Under the pieces are notes generated by a model. That model was not told the origin of the DNA and made no database searches. It was given only the letters and a program-made list of their open reading frames with translations. A stretch of 40,315 nt of DNA. It comes from a virus. Location: positions 1 through 40,315 of IMG/VR virus record IMGVR_UViG_3300017971_000473. One strand, written 5' to 3'. A program made the position numbers and the translations under genes. The first letter of the stretch is position 1. Every line of letters starts with the position of its first letter. Shown here piece by piece: positions 1-6,460 of this stretch.

Positions 1-362
1 CACCCCCGCCACCACCGGGGCCGAAAAAAATAGTGGTGATCGAGGAAACGTCACAGTCTACGCCCAAGCAACGGCGGACAATCGATCTACTAAGGGAATG
101 GGCGGACAATCAGGGAATCGACTACCGACTAACGGACAAGGACGTAAAGACGGAAACGGGACAGCGGCCCGAGTGGTTTGGTCCTTTCCACCAATTTTGG
201 GCGACGTCGGACGTCAAAAGCAAACTGCCCGTGGTGCTAGTCGGAATCCCGGGTACGGGTGAAAGTGAAACCCACGTTTTGGCCGTGGCGGCCATGGAAG
301 AACATAGCGTGGACAAGATTGTGGAAGCCATCCAACCATACTTGGACAAGGGGGGCAAGTAA
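1..362 (+). CDS. C-terminal half of secreted Ig/thioredoxin-like protein (continues from right end)
   Basis: The frame is open from base 3 and encodes a Pro-rich stretch ending GPKK, followed directly by VVIEETSQST and about 110 further residues. A GTG at 33 could be called a start, but it has no ribosome binding site. The same Pro-rich linker, ending GPEKK, closes the open frame at the right window edge (39879-40315), so I read the two as one gene. The segment resembles a thioredoxin fold: beta strand VVIEE, a helix RTIDLLREWAD, a LPVVLVG strand with a candidate cis-proline, and a final helix. The CxxC redox pair is absent, so it is probably a non-catalytic domain. The stop overlaps the next start (TAATG), which implies coupling to the papain-like gene. 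The thioredoxin assignment is inference from pattern, not a search. Confidence 0.7.
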   Translation, partial: PPPPPGPKKIVVIEETSQSTPKQRRTIDLLREWADNQGIDYRLTDKDVKTETGQRPEWFGPFHQFWATSDVKSKLPVVLVGIPGTGESETHVLAVAAMEEHSVDKIVEAIQPYLDKGGK

Positions 363-1120
363 TGACACGACAAGCAAGACCGGCCCACGTGTTCCCCGGT
401 GGTTGTCTTCCCCGTGTGTCGAAACCTGGCGAATGGTTCCCAACCTTGAAAGAGGCGGGTATTGAAGTTATCCCGCGTTCCGAATGGCGGGGGCTGATTG
501 CGTCCGGCATCGGGCTGCGTCGGCACGTGCCCAAGATTTTCGACCAAGACGGTATGGGGTCATGTGCGACTGAGTCCAGCACGCAAGCGGTCCAAGTCGT
601 CCGGGAATTTCAAGGCCAACCGTTCGTCCGGCTAAACCCGTGGTTTGTGTACTACCACACCAAGGTGGGCGGCGGCGGGTCCAATATCGACACCAACCTC
701 CGTTTCATGCAAGAAAAGGGGGTGGCCCCGTATGCGGTGTGGCCACGGTCCAAGCGGCTGTCCCGGCCATCATCGGAAGCGTACGAGGCGGCTAAGAATT
801 TCCGCATTGACGAGGTGTACGATATAACCAACCGCGACGAATTCGCCAGCGCGTTGCTATACGGCTTTCCGGTCGTGTACGGGCGTCGTGGCCATTCCAT
901 CCTTGCGGTGGAAATGCTAGACGACGACAAATTCATTTACGCCAATTCGTGGGGGAATTGGGGGGACAATGGTTTCGGCAAGGACGGATTACAGCGCGAC
1001 GTTTACCGATCGTACGGTATTTGGGCGTTGCGCACCGTCGTGGAGTGTGAACGGTGTGACCCGGATTGGATAACGGACCGGGGCGCACCGGAAGACAACC
1101 GGCCCGGGGCGGCTGAGTAG
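362..1120 (+). CDS. papain-like (C1 family) cysteine peptidase
   Basis: 252 aa. The catalytic layout of the C1 papain family is visible in order: oxyanion Gln62 and nucleophile Cys68 in DQDGMGSCATES, His178 in GRRGHSILAVEM, and Asn195 in YANSWGNWGDNGFG. The last motif matches the papain NSWGxxWGxxGY signature closely. There is no signal peptide and no long propeptide, although residues 1-55 could act as a short pro-region. It sits between a secreted protein and two small membrane proteins at the end of the late gene block, where tailed phages usually keep lysis genes. A role in cell-envelope breakdown is inference. Processing of virion or host proteins is the alternative. Confidence 0.85.
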   Translation: MTRQARPAHVFPGGCLPRVSKPGEWFPTLKEAGIEVIPRSEWRGLIASGIGLRRHVPKIFDQDGMGSCATESSTQAVQVVREFQGQPFVRLNPWFVYYHTKVGGGGSNIDTNLRFMQEKGVAPYAVWPRSKRLSRPSSEAYEAAKNFRIDEVYDITNRDEFASALLYGFPVVYGRRGHSILAVEMLDDDKFIYANSWGNWGDNGFGKDGLQRDVYRSYGIWALRTVVECERCDPDWITDRGAPEDNRPGAAE

Positions 1121-1221
1121 GGCGCAGGGTTCGGCGTCGTCGTCGTCCCCCACTTGACGCCCCTCCATCGTCCGGGGGCGGCGGCGGCGCGTACCAATTG
1201 AACAAGGGAACGGGTAGAATT

Positions 1222-1434
1222 ATGGCGTTGGCGTGTGTTATCTGGTTGGGCGGTTTTGTCCCAACCTTAGCGTGGGCCATGTGGGTGGCGGACGCGTGGA
1301 AAATCCACGACCCCGTGTCCGGCATTTCATGGACCCGGCGAATGGGCGGCGCGGCCATGATGGCGGCGATATGGCCCGTGTGGTTGCCATACTTGGCGGT
1401 TGTCTACATTGCGGACAAGCTGGGGTGGCGTTAG
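1222..1434 (+). CDS. small membrane protein, possible holin/lysis accessory
   Basis: 70 aa from the ATG at 1222. A TTG at 1198 would add eight residues but has no clear ribosome binding site, while the ATG has AAGGGA upstream. Two hydrophobic segments are visible, about residues 2-20 (ALACVIWLGGFVPTLAWAM) and 45-65 (around MMAAIWPVWLPYLAVVYIA), separated by a short polar loop. No family is recognised. It lies directly after the papain-like peptidase, and size and context fit a holin or a lysis accessory, but small phage membrane proteins are numerous in this genome and the role is unproven. Confidence 0.6.
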   Translation: MALACVIWLGGFVPTLAWAMWVADAWKIHDPVSGISWTRRMGGAAMMAAIWPVWLPYLAVVYIADKLGWR

Positions 1435-1444
1435 GGGTGGTGAC

Positions 1445-1858
1445 ATGCGGGCGTTGCGTCGTCACACATGGCAAATACGACAAACGGCGGCCCGGTGGCG
1501 GGCGGCGAATAGACTAGAAAGCGACACCATGACACAAGCACTTTTTCCGGTCATTATCGCGGGGGCCATTGGTCTAATGGCGTGGATCCCGGTGGCCCAA
1601 GTCCCCGTGGAGTCCACCACGCTTGAGTGGATAGCCAAGCTGGGCGCGGAGGCCATTGTCGGCGTGGTATTGGTCATTCTTGTGTGGCGGCTGATTCCCA
1701 AAATGCAAGCGGACTACCTGGACTCACTAACGGAAATTGTGGCCCGATACGAGGCCCGGGAAAAAGCCATGTGTGACAAGATGGACGCGTTTAGTGAGAC
1801 GTTAAACGATCTACGGATACAATGCGAGCGGCGGGGACACACACACCATACGGAATAG
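1445..1858 (+). CDS. membrane protein with cytoplasmic coiled coil, holin-like
   Basis: 137 aa from ATG 1445, ten bases after the previous stop. An internal ATG at 1529 would give a 109 aa protein that starts just before the first membrane segment and is equally possible. Two hydrophobic segments follow (about ALFPVIIAGAIGLMAWIPV and AIVGVVLVILVWRLIP), then a charged alpha-helical tail (SLTEIVARYEAREKAMCDK) likely to form a coiled coil. Two transmembrane helices with a charged cytosolic tail is a common holin layout. The two candidate starts recall dual-start holins, which is speculation. It is the last gene before a strong terminator. Confidence 0.6.
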   Translation: MRALRRHTWQIRQTAARWRAANRLESDTMTQALFPVIIAGAIGLMAWIPVAQVPVESTTLEWIAKLGAEAIVGVVLVILVWRLIPKMQADYLDSLTEIVARYEAREKAMCDKMDAFSETLNDLRIQCERRGHTHHTE

Positions 1859-1878
1859 GTCCACCCGCCAAACGCATA

Positions 1879-1919
1879 ACGCCCCCACGTCCGGCCATCG
1901 GGACGCGGGGGCGTTTTTT
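1879..1919 (+). terminator. Rho-independent terminator closing the plus-strand late block
   Basis: Arms 1879-1892 (ACGCCCCCACGTCC) and 1901-1914 pair with a single A-C mismatch around an 8-base loop and run into six T (1914-1919). It lies between convergent genes. Read on the minus strand there is no comparable T tract, so it mainly serves the plus-strand genes. Confidence 0.9.
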
Positions 1920-1941
1920 CGTGCTCAGATTGCGCCACGCG

Positions 1942-2289
1942 TTACGTGGTGCGTTTCTTCCGGCTGGGCGTCTTCCGGGCGGCTTTCTTCTTGGCGGGCG
2001 TCTGGCGGCCCCGTGCGGCCCGTTTCGGCGTGGGCGGTTCGTCCGGCGCGTCGGGCAATCGGTCCCCGTCCCCGGGCTGGCCATCTTCCACGATCAACTC
2101 GTCGTCGTCGTCGATACCCGGGCGGAATTCGTCCGGGTCCGGCGCGTCCATTTCGTCATCCGGCGGCCCGAACAACTCGTGGCGGGCGTCGGCCATCCCA
2201 CCCCGGAACGCGTCCACGACGGCGTCCCGTGTGTCGGCCCGCAATTCGTCCAACTCGTGGCCCATGTTGAGCATTTCAAACAATCCCAT
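1942..2289 (-). CDS. hypothetical protein, acidic centre with Lys/Arg-rich tail
   Basis: 115 aa, ATG at 2289 preceded by the strong ribosome binding site CGGAGGATGAC. The N-terminal 45 residues are probably helical (LFEMLNMGHELDELRADTRDAV). Then comes a strongly acidic, Pro/Asp-rich stretch and a basic C-terminal tail (PAKKKAARKTPSRKKRTT) of the kind seen in histone H1-like and other nucleic-acid-binding proteins. No family is recognised. It is the last gene of the minus-strand early block. The basic tail suggests DNA or RNA contact, but that is inference only. Confidence 0.7.
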   Translation of the reverse strand: MGLFEMLNMGHELDELRADTRDAVVDAFRGGMADARHELFGPPDDEMDAPDPDEFRPGIDDDDELIVEDGQPGDGDRLPDAPDEPPTPKRAARGRQTPAKKKAARKTPSRKKRTT

Positions 2290-2290
2290 G

Positions 2291-2587
2291 TCATCCTCCG
2301 TTGTGGTTGTGCGGTCGATTGGAAGGGCTGACCGCGTGGCCCGTTATTCGTCGTATTCTTGCGGCGCGCCAACGACCCCGGCGTGTCCAGAAAAGCGGGG
2401 GGGGGTCGTCGTCGTGGTACAACACCCACGCGGCCAGACTGTTGGGGCCAAGGCGTTCACGGGCGGTGTGCTCGGCTGTTTCGGCGGCGGCGTGGGCGTT
2501 GGGCGCGAAAATCAACGTACGTTCCGCCAAGGACGACGGCCCCACCACTAGAATGGTTAACCAGTACATGCGATGGGAGCGTTTCAT
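2291..2587 (-). CDS. small hypothetical protein, reading frame possibly shifted at a G9 run
   Basis: The ATG at 2587 overlaps the stop of the upstream gene (ATGA), implying translational coupling. The first about 65 residues (MKRSHRMYWLTILVVGPSSL, later NSLAAWVLYHDDD) look like normal coding sequence. At a run of nine G on the plus strand (2397-2405) the frame as written continues into an Arg-rich stretch ending NRPHNHNGG at 2291. A one-base change in the run would instead give a tail ending GAPQEYDE with a stop at 2344, which looks more like real protein and resembles the acidic C termini of neighbours. Either a sequencing indel or real slippage could explain this. Function unknown. Confidence 0.5.
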   Translation of the reverse strand: MKRSHRMYWLTILVVGPSSLAERTLIFAPNAHAAAETAEHTARERLGPNSLAAWVLYHDDDPPPLFWTRRGRWRAARIRRITGHAVSPSNRPHNHNGG

Positions 2588-3261
2588 TCGTCCCCCCCGT
2601 CGTCGTCGTCGATATGGGGCGGTTCGTACGACCCCACGACCGGCGGGGCCAACGGGGCGGCGTCCCAACATTCCATGAACGCGTGGACAATGGCCACCCC
2701 CTCGTCCGCGTGGCGGTCGACACAACCGCGTTGAGGCGTCCCCAACGCGGACATGGCGACGTCCCACGGGCTGGCCCCGTCGGCCATGTCGGACACCGGG
2801 CGGTTTTCGGCGGCCACCCGTCGAAAGCCACCCGGCGGCGTCCATTCGTGGAAAATGAGCAACCGCGCGCCAGTCACACACACTCGGACGTCGTGTCGTA
2901 CGGCCCGTGCGGCGTCGTAACTGGACACGGCGGCCCGATGGGGCAAGGCCCCCACGGCGGCCACGGCGCGTTCCCACGCTTCCCGGTATTCTTTATAGTA
3001 CGCGGCCCCGGCGTCGGACGCGGCGTCGTGCCACGTGAACACGCGGCGGGGGGCTAGTGCCATTTTCTTGGCCCATTCGCGGGCGGGGTCGTTGTCGATT
3101 GTCGAAAACGCCCGCACGACGTCCACCCGGTTGGTGGTGGTGTCTAGTCGCATGGCGTGGACAAGGCCCCCCGGGCTAATTGCCACAAACGCTTGGAAAC
3201 GCCCGGCGTCGTATCGTCCGACGGCGTCTAGCGGGTGGAGGGTGGTTACGTGTCGCGTCAT
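2584..3261 (-). CDS. hypothetical early protein (225 aa)
   Basis: The start is the ATG at 3261 (MTRHVTTLHPLDAVG), preceded by AAAGGACAAACAGAC. An upstream in-frame ATG at 3360 would overlap the previous gene and is rejected. The protein is a mixed alpha/beta sequence without membrane segments, with a probable beta region around FQAFVAISPGGLVHAMRLDT, a helical centre (YYKEYREAWERAVAAVGAL) and an acidic tail (IDDDDGGDE). No family was recognised. It lies in a minus-strand operon of small genes each with its own ribosome binding site, the usual setting for early host-takeover or anti-defence proteins, but nothing in the sequence proves such a role. Confidence 0.7.
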   Translation of the reverse strand: MTRHVTTLHPLDAVGRYDAGRFQAFVAISPGGLVHAMRLDTTTNRVDVVRAFSTIDNDPAREWAKKMALAPRRVFTWHDAASDAGAAYYKEYREAWERAVAAVGALPHRAAVSSYDAARAVRHDVRVCVTGARLLIFHEWTPPGGFRRVAAENRPVSDMADGASPWDVAMSALGTPQRGCVDRHADEGVAIVHAFMECWDAAPLAPPVVGSYEPPHIDDDDGGDE

Positions 3262-3349
3262 GTCTGTTTGTCCTTTCGGTTGGTGCCCAATTGTTGGGCT
3301 GCTCAATTGTTGGGCGGGGGCCATTTCGACGACCCCCGGTGGTGTAGTC

Positions 3350-3517
3350 CTATTCGCCAAGGTGTCTAGTTAGTCGCGTGTCCGATTGGGATAGGCGACG
3401 TGTTCCGGGGCGTCCAGCAACGAATGCGTAGACCGGGCGGGGGAAGTTTTCAAAGCCAAAGGCCACATTTAGGGCCAATCGGCGGACGGCGTGGGCGGTT
3501 GTGTGCGTGTCTTCCAT
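3350..3517 (-). CDS. small hypothetical protein (55 aa)
   Basis: ATG at 3517 with a good ribosome binding site (CAGGAG eight bases upstream) and a TAG stop at 3350-3352. The sequence is MEDTHTTAHA followed by a basic stretch (VRRLALNVAFGFENFPRPVY). No domain is recognised. The spacing to neighbours (one base to the upstream gene, 88 bases to the downstream start) and the strong ribosome binding site support it as a real gene of the minus-strand early operon. Confidence 0.6.
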   Translation of the reverse strand: MEDTHTTAHAVRRLALNVAFGFENFPRPVYAFVAGRPGTRRLSQSDTRLTRHLGE

Positions 3518-3518
3518 C

Positions 3519-3923
3519 TTATTCTCCTGTTGCGTCCGGCGTCCAGACGGCGGCCCATTCGGCGGCCAGTGCGGACCCGGTGGGGTTGTTGAGCGTGGCC
3601 CATCCGGCGGGCGGCTCAGGGTTGACAGTGGCGACGTGGACCAATTCCTCGGCGAACACGTCCCCCCATTCGGCGGCGTCCTTGTCCCCGGCGTCGACCA
3701 ACTCACGGGCCAACGCGTTGTGGTAAAGGAAAGCGGCCCCGGCGTTGTGTGTGCGGCCAGCGGCGGACCGGGCGGCCCGGATGGCGTCCGAGGCGTCGAG
3801 TGGGGCGAACGACGGCGTGTCTATGGGCATGGCCACGACGTGGACGCGTCCGTGGTGGATGGCCACGCAAATGGCCCACCCGGCGCGAAACCGGACTGTC
3901 TTTCGGCGGGGCTGGCTAGACAT
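3519..3923 (-). CDS. hypothetical early protein (134 aa)
   Basis: Start chosen at the ATG at 3923 (MSSQPRRKTV), which has AAAGGGGG upstream and overlaps the end of the preceding gene by eight bases. The longer frame to 4037 would overlap that gene extensively. Visible parts are a beta-rich N terminus (FRAGWAICVAIHHGRVHVV), a helical centre (ASDAIRAARSAAGRTHNAGA) and a conserved-looking AEWGDVFAEELVHVATVNPE. The layout FRAGWAICVA...VHVVAMP is reminiscent of the beta region in the 2584-3261 product, so the two may be distant paralogues. No known family recognised. Confidence 0.65.
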   Translation of the reverse strand: MSSQPRRKTVRFRAGWAICVAIHHGRVHVVAMPIDTPSFAPLDASDAIRAARSAAGRTHNAGAAFLYHNALARELVDAGDKDAAEWGDVFAEELVHVATVNPEPPAGWATLNNPTGSALAAEWAAVWTPDATGE

Positions 3924-4221
3924 TGGCGGCCCCCTTTCGTCCCAATCCCTTGGCGTCGAGGGCGGCGTCCTGGATGGCGACGGCCAGCGCGTGGACGTCG
4001 TCCGGGCTGGCGTGGTCGCAAGCGTCACGCGGGACACCCCATTCCTCCGGGCGGAAGTCCAAGACGTTGCGCCACGCGTTGTTTTTGTCCAGCGACATAA
4101 CGCGGACGTGGCCCGTGTCGCATAGCATCAGGAACGCGGCCAATTGGTACGTGTTGGCGAATTGCGCCAACTCACGGTCCCCGGTGGGGGTCCATCCATA
4201 CACGCGATAGGTCAAAAACAT
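3916..4221 (-). CDS. hypothetical early protein (101 aa)
   Basis: ATG at 4221 preceded by CACAAGGAGAATGCC, a leader shared in near-identical form with the starts at 5535 and 5051. The product starts MFLTYRVYGWTPTGDRELAQ and has a mixed alpha/beta pattern with a helical C terminus (DDVHALAVAIQDAALDAKGL). No family recognised. The stop overlaps the next gene's start by eight bases, so the two are probably translationally coupled. Confidence 0.7.
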   Translation of the reverse strand: MFLTYRVYGWTPTGDRELAQFANTYQLAAFLMLCDTGHVRVMSLDKNNAWRNVLDFRPEEWGVPRDACDHASPDDVHALAVAIQDAALDAKGLGRKGAANV

Positions 4222-4289
4222 GGCATTCTCCTTGTGTGGGTCGTCCAGCAAGGGGCCACACAACCGCGTGTGGCCCCGTCTGACGCGTT

Positions 4290-5051
4290 CTAGTCGTGTT
4301 GGGGGTCCGTGGGGTGGGGAAGGAACGCGGTGGCGTCCTGGGGGCATTCCCGGGCGGTTTCGGCGTGGGCGTCGGCGACGTCGGCACACTCGGCACACAA
4401 CCACCCGTCCACGTCGTTGGACGCGTTGCGGGCGTCCACGGACTGACCGCAACCGCTGCACGCGGTTATGTGGACGCGGCGGCGGATTTCGCCCGGCTGG
4501 CGGTCCGCGTGTTTGGCGTTGAACGCGGCGGCGTGGGCGGTGTCGCCACCCATGTGGCCCGTTACGACGTCGTGAATGGCGTCCAGTCGGCGGACGGTCA
4601 CCACGTCGTGGCGTTTTGCGGCGTCCAGTTGGTCACGGGCAATCTGACGCAACACGGCGGTGGCGATGGCCCACGGCGTTTTCCCGGCGTCCTTGTCGGG
4701 GCGTCGTTTCATTTGCCAGTGGAGACCCTCCTCGTCCACCCACGGCCCCAACGCGGCGGTGTTGACCTCACCAAACCCGAATTGCGCCAAGGCGGCGGCC
4801 AGACCGCGCGGCCCCTCGCCACCATACCCCCACGCGAAACCGCTAAACACGCCCACGCCCTTGGCCCCGTAAAACCAGACCTCCGCGACGTTGGCCCCGT
4901 GTTCGTTCTTGCGGACGCGTCCTTGGACCATGTGGACCGGCCCAATTCGTCCGTGGATGGCGTGGACGGCGTCCAAGCTAATGCGCGTCACGCCCCCCGC
5001 GTTGTCGTGGTGGCGTCGTTCGTTCCCGTGTTGTGTCGTGGTGATGGCCAT
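4290..5051 (-). CDS. hypothetical protein with C-terminal zinc ribbon
   Basis: 253 aa, ATG at 5051 preceded by CAAGGAGAATCAGAT. The N-terminal half is probably beta-rich (VHMVQGRVRKNEHGANVAEV, VWFYGAKGVGVF). A helical middle follows (PWAIATAVLRQIARDQLDAA). Near the C terminus two Cys pairs, CSGC and CAEC, are separated by about 18 residues, the spacing of a zinc ribbon, and the tail is His/Asp-rich. No overall family is recognised. It is the second gene of the minus-strand early operon. A nucleic-acid or protein-binding role through the zinc ribbon is plausible but inferred. Confidence 0.7.
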   Translation of the reverse strand: MAITTTQHGNERRHHDNAGGVTRISLDAVHAIHGRIGPVHMVQGRVRKNEHGANVAEVWFYGAKGVGVFSGFAWGYGGEGPRGLAAALAQFGFGEVNTAALGPWVDEEGLHWQMKRRPDKDAGKTPWAIATAVLRQIARDQLDAAKRHDVVTVRRLDAIHDVVTGHMGGDTAHAAAFNAKHADRQPGEIRRRVHITACSGCGQSVDARNASNDVDGWLCAECADVADAHAETARECPQDATAFLPHPTDPQHD

Positions 5052-5115
5052 ATCTGATTCTCCTTGAGTGGGGAAGATGGCCCCGGGCGTTGTGCCCGGG
5101 GCGTGTGGTGCGTTT

Positions 5116-5535
5116 CTAGTCGCGTGGGCGGGGCGGGATCGGGCACCCGGTGCCGACGTTTCCGACCGGCTGATGCGAACCTCGCTCGAACCACAATTCG
5201 GTCAAGTCGTCGTCCGTCGGTCCGTGTTCCTTGGCGGCGTCGATGGCGTCCCGGATGACGCGCCACGGGGTTTTGGACACAATCGCGGTCCGGTCGTTCA
5301 AGTGGCGGTCAAACAGAATTCGGGCGGCCACGGCGGCGGCCAAGTGGTAGTCTTCAAAGCCTTCAGCGCTGACGGTGTCGGGCATGTTGCGTGTGATGTT
5401 CGCCACCACGAATTGGCACAGTTCGCGGTACATGTCGGGAACGCGGCCCGACATGTCGCCAAGGCGGTCAACCATGGAATTAGTCATAAGTCGGCGGGCG
5501 TCGGCGGCGGTCAAAGTCGCGGGGTTGCTGGGCAT
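5116..5535 (-). CDS. hypothetical protein, first gene of the minus-strand operon
   Basis: 139 aa, ATG at 5535 with CACAAGGAGAACGAC upstream. The protein is mostly helical (ARRLMTNSMVDRLGDMSGRV, MYRELCQFVVANITRNM, EDYHLAAAVAARILFDRHL) with a Pro-rich end. No family recognised. As the promoter-proximal gene of the leftward operon, and the one nearest the operator cluster at 5598-5714, it would be among the first proteins made if that promoter is early. It has no evident helix-turn-helix, so I do not call it a repressor. Confidence 0.7.
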   Translation of the reverse strand: MPSNPATLTAADARRLMTNSMVDRLGDMSGRVPDMYRELCQFVVANITRNMPDTVSAEGFEDYHLAAAVAARILFDRHLNDRTAIVSKTPWRVIRDAIDAAKEHGPTDDDLTELWFERGSHQPVGNVGTGCPIPPRPRD

Positions 5536-5593
5536 GTCGTTCTCCTTGTGAGGGTGGCGGGCGTCGTTTGCCCGTGTGTGTCATCTGTAGTAG

Positions 5594-5622
5594 AGTGTAC
5601 GGGGAATCCCCGTAAGCGTCAA
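5594..5622 (-). promoter_or_regulatory. leftward sigma70-type promoter with operator in its spacer
   Basis: Read on the minus strand: -35 TTGACG (5622-5617), a 17-base spacer, and -10 TACACT (5599-5594). The spacer contains most of the palindrome TACGGGGAATCCCCGTA (5598-5614), so a bound dimer would block polymerase. It is placed correctly to drive the minus-strand operon that begins at 5535. Confidence 0.65.
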
Positions 5623-5631
5623 TACCAATAA

Positions 5632-5660
5632 CCGGGAATTCCCCGTATTCCGGGTTTTTT
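5632..5660 (+). terminator. possible terminator hairpin between the divergent promoters
   Basis: CCGGGAAT (5632-5639) pairs with ATTCCGGG (5647-5654) with one G-G mismatch around a 7-base loop, followed by six T (5655-5660). It would insulate the rightward promoters from upstream transcription. It overlaps operator-like site 2, so the hairpin could also be a by-product of operator symmetry. Confidence 0.45.
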
Positions 5661-5687
5661 GCCAATTCCGGGGAATTCCCGTAAAGT
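5659..5687 (+). promoter_or_regulatory. rightward promoter 1 with operator in its spacer
   Basis: -35 TTGCCA (5659-5664), 17-base spacer, -10 TAAAGT (5682-5687). Operator-like site 3 (core 5671-5680) occupies the spacer. It would drive the DNA-metabolism operon starting at 5779. Confidence 0.5.
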
Positions 5688-5692
5688 TGCTA

Positions 5693-5722
5693 TGGACATA
5701 CGGGGCGGCCCCGTGCTACATT
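5693..5722 (+). promoter_or_regulatory. rightward promoter 2 with operator in its spacer
   Basis: -35 TGGACA (5693-5698), 18-base spacer, -10 TACATT (5717-5722). The perfect palindrome ACGGGGCGGCCCCGT (5700-5714) fills the spacer. The transcript would have a leader of about 50 bases before the ATG at 5779. Confidence 0.45.
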
Positions 5723-5778
5723 GCCACCCGGTGGTCGGTTGTCGGCCACCACAACGACACCCCAAAACGGAGGCGGAC

Positions 5779-5985
5779 ATGTTCATGGTAAAGGCGTTTA
5801 GTGTCACGGCGGCGGTCGTCGTGGTGTTGCGGCTGGTATTCGTGCGGCTGAGTCGACCGGCGAAACCGGCGACGGCGGACGCGGCGGATTGCGGCCCGGA
5901 ATGTGATTGCATCGGCTGCACGGCGGACGCGGAAGCGTGGGCGGGCGTGGCGGCAAAGGAGGCGGCGGATGGGCGCACCAATTGA
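5779..5985 (+). CDS. small membrane-anchored Cys-rich protein
   Basis: 68 aa, ATG at 5779 with GGAGG upstream. One hydrophobic segment near the N terminus (VTAAVVVVLRLVFV) is followed by a basic turn and a Cys cluster CGPECDCIGC (residues about 38-47) that could bind a metal. It is the first gene of the rightward operon, just downstream of the operator cluster, so it should be made early. No family is recognised. A single-pass inner-membrane early protein with a cytoplasmic or periplasmic Cys knuckle would suit an exclusion or signalling role, but this is not shown. Confidence 0.65.
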   Translation: MFMVKAFSVTAAVVVVLRLVFVRLSRPAKPATADAADCGPECDCIGCTADAEAWAGVAAKEAADGRTN

Positions 5986-6460
5986 TCAACCCCAACCATT
6001 GCGTGGTTGGACTATCGCGACGGCGCGACGGGGGCCACGCGCCCCGCTAGACACGGACGACGTGGAAGAACTGACGCGGGGCGTTGCGCAAGCGACCGCT
6101 TACCCGGAAGACGACACGCAAGCGGCTGTTGTTCTGGACGCCATCACGGCGTTGCAATGTCACGGCGTGGCGGTTCGGTCGGAAACGCTGGGGTATTTCG
6201 TGGACCCGGCGTTGTTGCGTCCGATGACGCTAGGCGGCGCGGCACCCAAGGACGCGCCCGGGCGGCCCGTATTCTATCCGGTTCCCGAATTCGCGGAGCC
6301 AAACTACTTGAGACTACACGCGGACACCGTGGCGGTGGTCGTGTTGTGCGTCGGCAACGCGTGGGACGGCCACAAGCGTGTCCGTGTCGCGGAAGAATCG
6401 GCGGAACGCGCGGGCGTTCCGGTCTACTATCTTTTTCCCCCAATTGAGGAGACCAAATGA
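5969..6460 (+). CDS. hypothetical protein with DUF1937/deoxyribosyltransferase-like C-terminal half
   Basis: 163 aa from the ATG at 5969, which has an AAAGGAGG ribosome binding site and overlaps the previous gene. The C-terminal part (ADTVAVVVLCVGNAWDGHKR, then AEESAERAGVPVYYL) follows the pattern hydrophobic strand, Gly-Trp/Trp-Asp, helix with acidic residues, GxPV strand. This pattern is known from DUF1937/DUF4406-type proteins related to nucleoside deoxyribosyltransferases. The N-terminal half is not recognised and lacks the usual YLSTPY strand, so the assignment is tentative. Two clearer relatives lie at 14815 and 16297. Confidence 0.6.
   Translation: MGAPIDQPQPLRGWTIATARRGPRAPLDTDDVEELTRGVAQATAYPEDDTQAAVVLDAITALQCHGVAVRSETLGYFVDPALLRPMTLGGAAPKDAPGRPVFYPVPEFAEPNYLRLHADTVAVVVLCVGNAWDGHKRVRVAEESAERAGVPVYYLFPPIEETK

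Larger units (their letters stand above)
5598..5714. promoter_or_regulatory. cluster of four operator-like palindromes
   Basis: Site 1, 5598-5614: TACGGGGAATCCCCGTA, a perfect inverted repeat of 8+1+8. Site 2, 5631-5647: core GGGAATTCCC with a better right half (TTCCCCGTA). Site 3, 5668-5683: core GGGAATTCCC with GTA on the right. Site 4, 5700-5714: ACGGGGCGGCCCCGT, perfect 7+1+7. All share TACGGGG-type half-sites. Sites 1, 3 and 4 fall inside predicted promoter spacers, the geometry of a multi-operator phage switch. The cognate regulator may be the XRE protein at 11022, which is a guess. Confidence 0.7.

Noticed and set aside
33-362. Independent 109 aa gene starting at GTG 33
   Set aside because: No ribosome binding site, frame is open upstream to base 3 through a Pro linker that matches the right window edge; it is the end of a larger gene.
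1154-1182. TTGACG at 1154 as promoter for the membrane protein genes
   Set aside because: No acceptable -10 at 16-18 bases; the genes are more simply read from upstream late transcription.
2359-3057. Long plus-strand frame opposite the minus-strand genes
   Set aside because: Arg/Gly/Pro-rich translation, no ribosome binding site, and it overlaps convincing minus-strand genes; GC-rich shadow frame.
4296-5057. Plus-strand 253-codon frame mirroring the 4290-5051 gene
   Set aside because: Antisense shadow of equal length; translation is low-complexity Val/Gly/Arg and lacks a start signal, while the minus frame has a strong leader and a zinc ribbon.
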